Shown: piece by piece, positions 1 through 5,225 of the stretch
Layout of the letters: each line of letters opens with the position of its first letter
Position numbering within the stretch: position 1 is the stretch's first letter
Assembly (NCBI GenBank): GCA_963169055.1
Contig: CAUJFU010000430.1
Coordinates: 1-17,544 of the forward strand
Source of the DNA: Myxococcota bacterium
GTDB taxonomy: Bacteria; Myxococcota_C; UBA6777
Length of the DNA stretch: 17,544 bases
Direction of reading: 5' to 3'
Notes under the pieces: model-generated
Databases searched by the model: none
What the model was told of the DNA's origin: nothing
The model's input: only the letters and a program-made list of their open reading frames with translations
Translations under genes and position numbers: made by a program

Positions 1-60
1 AACGAAAGGCTCGCGATGCGCAAAGAAGGCAGTGACGCGGGGATATCTTGAGCAAGCGGA

Positions 61-120
61 GATATCTGCGGTGTTTGCGAACGAACGGAAGATATCTGCG
101 GTATTTGCGAACGAATGCGC
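61..120. repeat. Two-copy 30-bp tandem repeat
   Basis: Units at 61-90 and 91-120 both begin GATATCTGCGGT and continue as RTTTGCGAACGAAYG, differing at only a few bases. A third GATATC lies at 42-47, so a more decayed unit may precede them. The unit length is a multiple of three and stays open in two frames, but no gene is evident. There are no unique spacers, so this is not a CRISPR array. Confidence 0.8.
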
Positions 121-129
121 GAAACGGGG

Positions 130-171
130 CGCGCTGAAGCCGAAAGCGGCTTTAACGCGACAGGTCGCTGT
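130..171 (+). other. Pair of adjacent small hairpins
   Basis: The first hairpin has an outer CGCG/CGCG stem (130-133 with 156-159), a 3x3 internal loop and an inner stem AAGCCG/CGGCTT (137-142 with 147-152) closed by an AAAG loop. The second follows directly as ACAG/CTGT (160-163 with 168-171). Only three T's follow the inner stem, so an intrinsic terminator for a gene to the left is possible but weak. Confidence 0.3.
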
Positions 172-491
172 TGAAAAGAAGTGCCGCTTTGTGCAGACAA
201 CGGCACACCGCTCCATCCTTGGGACTCTTGCCACAAAAGGTATTCGCGCAAAGAGCGCACCAGTGAAATCGCCTCCGCCAAGGGACTCTGCGACCAAGAT
301 TCCTGCGTCAATCCATTCCTCCCTACATACGGCCTGATGCTCTCCACAGACGGCTCCACATCCGATCCCATCTTGTTCGCGGAGCCTCGCAGAAAGACTG
401 TACAAATCTGCACGGCATTATGCGCCCATGCCCTCCCGCAATGCAACACCCCACAACACTCCACCCACGCCACCCACAACATCGCTCGCCC

Positions 492-521
492 TTGACTTCA
501 CGAAGCACACGCCGATAGTTG
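492..521 (+). promoter_or_regulatory. Possible promoter of the phospholipase-like gene
   Basis: TTGACT at 492-497 matches five of six bases of a sigma-70 -35 box. After 18 bases comes TAGTTG (516-521), a poor -10 box. The position about 30 bases before the start codon is reasonable, but the -10 mismatch makes this only a candidate. Confidence 0.3.
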
Positions 522-537
522 TTGCGAAATAGACTCA

Positions 538-543
538 CGGAGG
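538..543 (+). promoter_or_regulatory. Shine-Dalgarno sequence deciding the start at 554
   Basis: CGGAGG at 538-543 lies ten bases before the ATG at 554. It is only one base from the alternative TTG at 545, which is too close, so the ATG is preferred. Confidence 0.6.
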
Positions 544-553
544 CTTGATCCCC

Positions 554-1513
554 ATGTTCCGCGCCTTTTGGTTTGTAAGTACCCTTTGTTGTTTTGGCTT
601 GCTTCTGCTTTTTCCCACAGATGCCCTTGCTTACGGGCCGATCACGCACGTCAACCTTGGTTCGCACATCCTCAACCACCTCTCTCTCCTTCCACCCGCC
701 CTTGCGCAACTTCTCCAAGCCCACCCACACGCTTATCTTTACGGGAATATGGCCGCTGATGTGATCATCGCCAAAAACCTCGCCAAAAGCGAAGAACATT
801 GCCACAACTGGTCCATCGGCTTTTCGGTTCTCGAAGAAGCCATCGACGAACAACAACAAGCCTTTGCATGGGGTTATCTCAGCCACCTTGCTGCCGATAC
901 CATCGCGCACAACTACTTTGTCCCGTGGAAACTCACCGAAAGTTTTCAAGCCCGCACCACCGGCCATGCCTACTGGGAAGTCCGACTCGATCAGCGCGCA
1001 TCCCCTGCCGTGTGGGAGCTCGCCCGCCATATCAGCCGACAAAAGTTTCATGGCCCCAAAGAACTACTCTCCCGCACCATCCAAGGCACGATCTTCGGAT
1101 TTGAAACCAACCTCGTGATCTTTCGCGGGATGCTTTTTCTCCAACGGCTCAAACGATGGCAAGGGCTCTTGGATCGCGTCGATCTGCGATCACGTTGGTC
1201 TCTCGGACAGGAAGAAGCCACCGAGCAATTCAACCTCTCCGTCCAAGCCATCGTCGATCTTTTCCACCAACAACAACACAGTCGCACCTGCCTCGCCGAT
1301 CCAACAGGTATCCCCAATCTCAGGATCGCTCGCATCCTTCGCAAAGGCTTGCGAAAGATGCAGATCCGCCATCCTCTCCCCGAATATGCCCTCCAAGAAT
1401 CCATCCTCTGTTTTCGCGATGCTTTTCGTATCGGCGTGGGAGAAACTTTCCAGATGCCCAAAGAAACCCCCCGCTTCTTGATCGATGCCTTGCACCGAAG
1501 TACCCGCCCCTAA
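554..1513 (+). CDS. Secreted zinc-dependent phospholipase C-like protein
   Basis: The product is a 319-residue exported protein resembling the zinc-dependent phospholipase C / S1-P1 nuclease-like superfamily (PF00882 type). Residues 1-26 form a signal peptide: a hydrophobic core from about 5 to 20, then a likely cut after ALA-26. The metal-ligand-like pattern is visible: His32 in GPITHVN, Asp69 in YGNMAADV, His82/His84 in EHCHNW, the cluster GYLSHLAADTIAHNYF (His111, Asp115, His119), and His138 with Glu142 in GHAYWEVRLD. In this family such residues bind three zinc ions and the enzymes cut phosphodiester bonds. The substrate here is unknown. The start at 554 is chosen from the Shine-Dalgarno spacing and the signal peptide. 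The gene stands alone and converges on the TPR gene. Its last nine codons form the first unit of a 50-bp tandem repeat. Family-level confidence is good; enzymatic activity is inferred. Confidence 0.8.
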   Translation: MFRAFWFVSTLCCFGLLLLFPTDALAYGPITHVNLGSHILNHLSLLPPALAQLLQAHPHAYLYGNMAADVIIAKNLAKSEEHCHNWSIGFSVLEEAIDEQQQAFAWGYLSHLAADTIAHNYFVPWKLTESFQARTTGHAYWEVRLDQRASPAVWELARHISRQKFHGPKELLSRTIQGTIFGFETNLVIFRGMLFLQRLKRWQGLLDRVDLRSRWSLGQEEATEQFNLSVQAIVDLFHQQQHSRTCLADPTGIPNLRIARILRKGLRKMQIRHPLPEYALQESILCFRDAFRIGVGETFQMPKETPRFLIDALHRSTRP

Positions 1514-1636
1514 CATCCACTCGTTTGATAATCGAAGCTTTACGCCGGAGTATCCGCCACGAACATCCACTCGACTGATAAACGAAGCTTTGCGCCGAAG
1601 TATCCGCCCCTCACATTCCATCGTTCAAAAGTCCCG
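1487..1636. repeat. Three 50-bp tandem units duplicating the 3' end of the gene
   Basis: Units start at 1487, 1537 and 1587 with GCYTTRCRCCGRAGTAYCCGCC. Units 1 and 2 agree at about 40 of 50 positions, and unit 3 agrees for its first ~30 bases before decaying. Unit 1 contains the last eight sense codons and the stop of the phospholipase-like gene. The later units lie beyond the stop and are copies of the same 3' end in shifted frames (ALHRSTRP, ALRRSIRH, ALRRSIRP). They are contiguous with no spacers. Confidence 0.85.
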
Positions 1637-1706
1637 AAGGATCGAAGTGTTGGATTGCAACACACAGCGCACCGTTCTCGTGCGTTGCGCTGTCCTTCGT
1701 TGAACG
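1622..1706. other. 85-nt three-way-junction fold between convergent genes
   Basis: Nested and adjacent inverted repeats build one compact fold. The outer stem is CGTTCAA/TTGAACG (1622-1628 with 1700-1706). After a six-base left-side bulge comes CGAAGGA/TCCTTCG (1635-1641 with 1693-1699). Two arms sit inside: GTGTTG/CAACAC with a GATTG loop (1647-1663), and CAGCGCA/TGCGCTG (1665-1671 with 1686-1692). No T-run follows on either strand, so it does not look like a classical intrinsic terminator. Lying just beyond both convergent genes, it could be a 3' stabilising structure, a bidirectional transcription end, or a cruciform-forming repeat element. Confidence 0.55.
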
Positions 1707-1710
1707 GTCG

Positions 1711-2457
1711 TTAATGTTCGCGCTCTTGGATCACTTTTGCCGCAAGGTCGGTAAAAGAAAGTCCTGAGCCCGTCGCTTGATCGAGATTGACCGCAGCTTG
1801 AAGCAACCACGACGAGACTTCTTCTTCTGGAAATTCATCAATATTTTCAGGAGGTTCCCACAGTCGCCCACACCCCATCAAAAAGATCCCCAATTGCTGG
1901 GTCATTTGGGCCAATCGCTCCAACATCGGGTACGGCGAAGAGCCTTGGTCGAGAACTTTTCGACTGGTATCCTCCAAACCTTCTCCAAGGCGGATCAAGA
2001 CCCCGATCTGACGTTGGGCAAAAAACACCCCCGCCATCTGGCGCACACGGCTCCACGCTTCTTGAACAAAATGCGGACCCAGTTGAAAAGCCAACTCCAA
2101 AGCACGCATCAAAAGCTGCTGGCTTTTGTCGTGCTGTCGCATCTTGAGGCGCAGCATAGCTTGAAAAAAGACAGAAAAAAGACTGTTTTGGAGGTCTTGA
2201 TCCAACGCAAACAACTCGTTGGACTCTTCGTAGCACTTCAGAGATTCTTCGAAATCTCCTTTGGACTCGTACAAGGTTCCAAGATAATGCAAGGCCGCAG
2301 CTTGTCCGTTTCGGTTACCGATGGCTCGCATAATCAGCAAGCAACGTTGGTAACTGTCTTCGGCTTGGGTATACTCCCCCAAGGCTTGGGCCTTCACACC
2401 TTGCTGGTAAAGCTGGATCGCTTCTTCTCTTGCTTGTTCGGTGCGGTCTCGTGACAT
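1711..2457 (-). CDS. TPR-repeat protein
   Basis: This is a 248-residue soluble protein with no signal peptide or membrane segment. Residues ~12-126 contain about three tetratricopeptide-like helix pairs: LYQQGVKAQALGEYTQAEDSY, then AAALHYLGTLYESKGDFEES (about 53-85), then LRLKMRQHDKSQQLLMRALE (about 93-126). The C-terminal half is helical, with an acidic EFPEEEV patch, and I do not recognise it. TPR proteins serve as protein-protein scaffolds; no partner is evident. The ATG at 2457 is the natural start but has only a weak purine-rich upstream stretch. The gene follows trpS on the same strand after 141 bases, so co-transcription is possible. That gap also contains a terminator-like hairpin. 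The product is a conserved-looking hypothetical protein. Confidence 0.8.
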   Translation of the reverse strand: MSRDRTEQAREEAIQLYQQGVKAQALGEYTQAEDSYQRCLLIMRAIGNRNGQAAALHYLGTLYESKGDFEESLKCYEESNELFALDQDLQNSLFSVFFQAMLRLKMRQHDKSQQLLMRALELAFQLGPHFVQEAWSRVRQMAGVFFAQRQIGVLIRLGEGLEDTSRKVLDQGSSPYPMLERLAQMTQQLGIFLMGCGRLWEPPENIDEFPEEEVSSWLLQAAVNLDQATGSGLSFTDLAAKVIQEREH

Positions 2458-2503
2458 CGCTTATTCGCTCAACAAATGTCTGTGTTTATCTACACGCGTG
2501 GGG

Positions 2504-2521
2504 AAAAATGGCCCGATGGCC
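2504..2521 (-). terminator. Weak terminator-like hairpin between trpS and the TPR gene
   Basis: Read on the minus strand, GGCC-atcg-GGCC is followed by A and five T's (2508-2504). The stem is only four base pairs, so termination would be inefficient. A separate T6 tract lies nearer the trpS stop (around 2570) but has no strong stem. Confidence 0.25.
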
Positions 2522-2598
2522 CGAAGACACCAAGGCAATCACGCAAAGCCAAAACAAGCACCCTACATAAAAAACCATGCGCGGTCAAGAACACAGCC

Positions 2599-3567
2599 TC
2601 AAGAGATCCCACAGGCTTGCCGCGCACGCTCAAGAACCTGACGAGCAGCTTCGCGAGCGCGACGTCCCCCTTCTCTCAAGATATCCTCCACATAATCGGG
2701 GTCTTTCTCCAGCGATTCGCGCCGTTTGTGTGCTTCCGAAAAATGCTCGTTGATCAACTCAAGCAACGCCTTCTTTGCATGCCCATAACCATAACCGCTT
2801 TGCCCGTAATTATCGCGCATCTGCGCGATCTCTTGCTCAGTTGCAAACAACTTGTACAAAGCAAATACATTGCAATTGTCTGGATCTTTGGGATCTTCGA
2901 GAGGTGTACTATCCGTTTTGATCGACATCACAAGGCTTTTCAATGCCTTGCCTTTTTCAAAGATCGGGATGGTATTCGAATAACTTTTGGACATCTTTTG
3001 CCCATCCAACCCCGGTACAGGAACAGGTGTCCCAAGCACATAACGCGGCAACTTAAAAACTTCTCGCTCGAATGTGTTGTTGAAGGTCTGTGCGATATCT
3101 CTTGTCATCTCGAGGTGTTGGACTTGGTCACTTCCCACAGGGACGACATCGGCGTCGTAGATCAAGATATCCGACGCCATCAACACAGGATAGGTGAACA
3201 AGCCCGCTGTTGCGGCAATTCCACGCTCCTTTTTCTCTTTGTAAGACACGGCACGTTCCAACAACCCCATCCCCGTCACAGTCAACAACAACCACGTCAG
3301 CTCGGTCACTTCGGGAACATCAGACTGTCGGAAAAAAGTGGCGCGTGCGGGATCCAAACCAAGCGCAAGATACGTCACAGCCACATCATGGGTGTGTTGA
3401 CGCAACTGCACTGCATCACGCAAGGTCGTCAACGCGTGATAATTCGCAATAAAGTAAAAAGCGTTGTCTTGGTTGAGGATGTGTTGGCGGATCGCACCGA
3501 AGTAATTGCCGAGGTGCAAAAGTCCCGAAGGTTGGACACCAGAGAGATAACGTTGCGGATTGGACAT
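2599..3567 (-). CDS. trpS: Tryptophanyl-tRNA synthetase
   Basis: The 322-residue product is a class I aminoacyl-tRNA synthetase that charges tRNA-Trp with tryptophan using ATP in the cytoplasm. The N-terminus RYLSGVQPSGLLHLGNYFGA carries the HIGH-type signature as HLGN (18-21), typical of TrpS. PVGSDQVQHLEMTRDIA (143-159) is the family's tryptophan/adenylate-binding segment, and KMSKS is intact at 191-195. The length matches bacterial TrpS (about 330 residues). The ATG at 3567 is preceded on the minus strand by AGGAG at five-base spacing. The gene is divergent from the DUF58 gene across a 253-bp region and may be co-transcribed with the downstream TPR gene. Nothing suggests truncation or unusual composition. 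I see no attenuator or Trp-rich leader peptide. Confidence 0.97.
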   Translation of the reverse strand: MSNPQRYLSGVQPSGLLHLGNYFGAIRQHILNQDNAFYFIANYHALTTLRDAVQLRQHTHDVAVTYLALGLDPARATFFRQSDVPEVTELTWLLLTVTGMGLLERAVSYKEKKERGIAATAGLFTYPVLMASDILIYDADVVPVGSDQVQHLEMTRDIAQTFNNTFEREVFKLPRYVLGTPVPVPGLDGQKMSKSYSNTIPIFEKGKALKSLVMSIKTDSTPLEDPKDPDNCNVFALYKLFATEQEIAQMRDNYGQSGYGYGHAKKALLELINEHFSEAHKRRESLEKDPDYVEDILREGGRRAREAARQVLERARQACGIS

Positions 3568-3648
3568 AAGGGCTCCTGTGGATCATAACGGTCGAAGATC
3601 GGCGCGTGGCCTCTTGCTTAGAGACGCGAGATCGGGAAGTTGGTTTGG

Positions 3649-3677
3649 GGGCTACCACGCACCAAGCCACTTGTCAA
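3649..3677 (-). promoter_or_regulatory. Possible trpS promoter with an inverted repeat
   Basis: On the minus strand a perfect TTGACA (3677-3672) is followed about 17 bases later by a poor -10 box (near 3654-3649). The -35 overlaps the inverted repeat TTGTC-N7-GACAA (3671-3687), which could be an operator. The -10 mismatch keeps this speculative. Confidence 0.25.
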
Positions 3678-3700
3678 TTGCAGACAATACACCCGAAGGA

Positions 3701-3755
3701 TGGTCTTGAGGCACACGATGCCTTGATGTGATCGAGGACGTCGAAGATCAGACCA
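3701..3755 (+). promoter_or_regulatory. Possible structured leader of the DUF58 gene
   Basis: An outer stem TGGTCT/AGACCA (3701-3706 with 3750-3755) encloses two small arms: AGGCA/TGCCT with a CACGA loop (3709-3723) and TCGA/TCGA with a GGACG loop (3732-3744). It lies 65 bases before the DUF58 start codon. The stems are short, so chance is a real alternative. Confidence 0.3.
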
Positions 3756-3809
3756 ACCGAAGAATACCCACGAGGCGCGCCAAGCCTCGCCGCGAACTGC
3801 CCAATCACC

Positions 3810-3817
3810 AAGGAGAG
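3810..3817 (+). promoter_or_regulatory. Shine-Dalgarno sequence deciding the start at 3821
   Basis: AAGGAGAG lies directly before the ATG at 3821. The 31 in-frame residues upstream are Arg-rich and lack such a site. The internal ATG is therefore chosen over the frame's first start at 3728. Confidence 0.7.
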
Positions 3818-3820
3818 AGC

Positions 3821-4978
3821 ATGCAAGAAAAGCCGATCGACGCGGATATGTGGGCATGGTCAGCCCTAGACGATCAGGGAGAAGACCCCGAACAAGCGAT
3901 GACTCGGGCGCTGCAACGATTGGAGATCGTAGCACGCCGTCAAGTCAACCACCTGTTCGCAGGCGACTATCACTCGTCATTTCGAGGGCGCGGGATGTCG
4001 TTTGAAGATCTTCGTTTGTACCAGCCGGGCGATGAAGTCCGTTGGATCGACTGGAATGTCTCGGCTCGGATGGGCGACACCTATGTCAAACAATTTGCCG
4101 AAGAGCGCGAGCGGTCGGTGATGATCTTGTGGGACGCTTCGCCCTCGATGCAGTGGGGTACGGTCTGGCGCAGCAAGCGGATGCTCGGTGCAGAGATCGC
4201 GATGTTGCTCGCGTTGAGTGCAACCAAAAACAACGATCGTGTGGGGCTGATCGTGTTTAGTGATCGCGTTGAACGCTACGTCGCCCCTCAAAAAGGCCGA
4301 AAACACGTCATGCGCTTGATTCAGGAGATCCTGCGGCCTCCTGAACGCCATCTCACCCGGACTCACAGCGATCTTTACGCCGCGTTTCAGTACCTTCAAC
4401 ACGTCGAACGCCGCAACAGCATCGTTTTTCTGCTCTCTGATCTGCTCCTTCCGATCGACGAAAGATTGCTCCAAGTCGCCTCGCAGCGCTACGAATTAAG
4501 CGTCTTGTGTATCCAAGATCCACTCGAAAGCGCCCTTCCCTCCGTATCCTCCACGACACCATCTCCGATCACAGAACCAGAACTTCCCCAAAGCGCCCCA
4601 AACGATAGCCCGGGCATCACCGCTTGGCTTTTCGTGATGCTTTGGTGGCTTCCTGCGGTGCTTTGGGGCGGGATGTGGTGGACCAGCGCGGGGGCTGCGA
4701 CTTTTCTGGCTCTCTTCGGCTCATGGGGCCTTCGCTCTCACCGTCACCTCGGAACTGTCTGGCTTCGCGATCTCGAAGCAGGAATCTTACGCCCCACTAC
4801 GCTTGATCTCGACACCCTGCGTACACAACATCACAACCATGCTCGGTCCCAACAACAAGCATGGGACGACACCTTGACACGCGCACAAATCGAATCGCTC
4901 CGCCTTCATACTGATCAAGATATCCTCCCCGCCCTACACCGCTTTTTTCAACAACGCCGCGCTGTCCGAAAACATTGA
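3821..4978 (+). CDS. DUF58 / VWA-like protein with an internal membrane hairpin
   Basis: This 385-residue protein has the DUF58 signature FRGRGMSFEDLRLYQPGDE followed by RWIDWNVSAR (54-83). The VWA-like core carries a MIDAS motif, DASPS (Asp105, Ser107, Ser109), likely to bind a metal. DUF58 proteins usually pair with MoxR AAA+ ATPases in metal- or envelope-related chaperone systems, but no MoxR gene is in view. The core continues through FSDRVERY and LLSDLLL, then CIQDPLESALP (230-240). It is then interrupted by a Pro/Ser linker and two adjacent hydrophobic stretches (about 266-304) before the usual closing strand, WLRDLEAG (314-321). In ordinary members these two motifs are nearly adjacent. 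The protein should therefore sit at the inner membrane with both ends in the cytoplasm. The family call is firm; the role is unknown. Confidence 0.88.
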   Translation: MQEKPIDADMWAWSALDDQGEDPEQAMTRALQRLEIVARRQVNHLFAGDYHSSFRGRGMSFEDLRLYQPGDEVRWIDWNVSARMGDTYVKQFAEERERSVMILWDASPSMQWGTVWRSKRMLGAEIAMLLALSATKNNDRVGLIVFSDRVERYVAPQKGRKHVMRLIQEILRPPERHLTRTHSDLYAAFQYLQHVERRNSIVFLLSDLLLPIDERLLQVASQRYELSVLCIQDPLESALPSVSSTTPSPITEPELPQSAPNDSPGITAWLFVMLWWLPAVLWGGMWWTSAGAATFLALFGSWGLRSHRHLGTVWLRDLEAGILRPTTLDLDTLRTQHHNHARSQQQAWDDTLTRAQIESLRLHTDQDILPALHRFFQQRRAVRKH

Positions 4979-5031
4979 CCCCCAAAACCACCCATCACCA
5001 CAAGGATACAAAGTTTTTCTGCGCATCTCCT

Positions 5032-5060
5032 TTGCATCACAAAGCAAGATAGACTATCAT
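5032..5060 (+). promoter_or_regulatory. Candidate sigma-70 promoter of kinase 1
   Basis: TTGCAT (5032-5037), a 17-base spacer and TATCAT (5055-5060) fit a sigma-70 promoter. The -10 matches five of six bases and the -35 three of six. Transcription would begin near 5067 and give a leader of about 160 nt that contains the folds described separately. Confidence 0.45.
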
Positions 5061-5078
5061 CCAACACACTTTTGCTTA

Positions 5079-5137
5079 GATCGGTCTTTCTCCACCGCAC
5101 GTTTCTTTGAAGAGAAAGCCGCTCTCTATCGGCGATC
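5079..5137 (+). promoter_or_regulatory. Weaker junction-like fold in the kinase 1 leader
   Basis: GATCG/CGATC (5079-5083 with 5133-5137) closes around CTTTCTC/GAGAAAG (5086-5092 with 5112-5118) and CCG/CGG (5119-5121 with 5130-5132). This arrangement resembles the downstream junction, but the stems are short and AT-richer. Confidence 0.25.
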
Positions 5138-5144
5138 AGATTGC

Positions 5145-5210
5145 ATGGGTGCCGCTCCTTGTACGGAAAACAAGGACCGTCTTGTACGGTGAGGGTAAGC
5201 GGCCCCCCAT
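5145..5210 (+). promoter_or_regulatory. Three-way-junction leader RNA before kinase 1
   Basis: An outer helix of ATGGG/CCCAT (5145-5149 with 5206-5210) and GCCGCT/AGCGGC (5151-5156 with 5198-5203) encloses two abutting hairpins. These are CCTTGT/ACAAGG with a 7-nt loop (5157-5175) and ACCGT/ACGGT with a CTTGT loop (5176-5190). A single-stranded GAGGGTA (5191-5197) closes the junction. The 9-nt repeat CTTGTACGG occurs at 5158-5166 and 5181-5189. ACAAG can therefore pair with either copy, giving a mutually exclusive alternative. The helix ends two bases before the AAGGA ribosome-binding site. It matches no riboswitch consensus I know. A cis-regulatory RNA controlling kinase translation is inferred. 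Confidence 0.5.
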
Positions 5211-5225
5211 CAAAGGATACGGATC

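Larger units (their letters stand above)
1..553. other. Left-edge region without a supported gene
   Basis: No convincing coding sequence is visible in these 553 bases. One frame is open from the left edge to about 337 and another from 181 to 495. Neither has a Shine-Dalgarno sequence, and their translations are Arg/Ser/Pro/Cys-mixed with no domain I recognise. The stretch holds a 30-bp tandem repeat (61-120), two adjacent small hairpins (130-171) and the probable promoter and ribosome-binding site of the following phospholipase-like gene. The leftmost bases could be the tail of a gene lying outside the window. Confidence 0.6.
4979..5225 (+). other. Intergenic region and leader of kinase 1
   Basis: These 247 bases separate the DUF58 stop from kinase 1. 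No terminator is apparent after the DUF58 gene. The region contains a plausible sigma-70 promoter (5032-5060), a weaker junction-like fold (5079-5137), a strong three-way-junction fold (5145-5210) and an AAGGA ribosome-binding site at 5213-5217. A leader of roughly 155-160 nt is implied. An in-frame TTG-initiated reading frame at 5107 overlaps the kinase start and has no support. Confidence 0.6.

Noticed and set aside
61-120. CRISPR array at the left edge.
   Set aside because: There are only two units and they are directly adjacent, without unique spacers. No cas gene is present.
2-337. A partial gene open from the left edge in frame 2, or a cysteine-rich ORF at 181-495.
   Set aside because: Neither has a ribosome-binding site, recognisable domain or consistent composition. 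The repeat translates equally freely in two frames, so openness is not evidence of coding.
323-1051. Long minus-strand reading frame of 242 codons.
   Set aside because: It lies opposite the phospholipase-like gene, which has a signal peptide and metal-ligand pattern. The antisense frame shows no family features.
1622-1706. Classical intrinsic terminator for the two convergent genes.
   Set aside because: Stems are strong, but neither strand has the T-run directly after the hairpin that an intrinsic terminator needs. It is recorded instead as an unexplained fold.
2476-3588. Plus-strand reading frame of 370 codons.
   Set aside because: It is the antisense of trpS, whose HLGN and KMSKS motifs fix the coding strand.
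5145-5210. Group II intron domain V/VI remnant upstream of kinase 1, prompted by the TACGGTGAGGG text.
   Set aside because: There is no AGC triad pairing with GTTC, no GNRA-capped domain V helix, no reverse transcriptase and no other intron domains. The fold is better described as a simple three-way junction.
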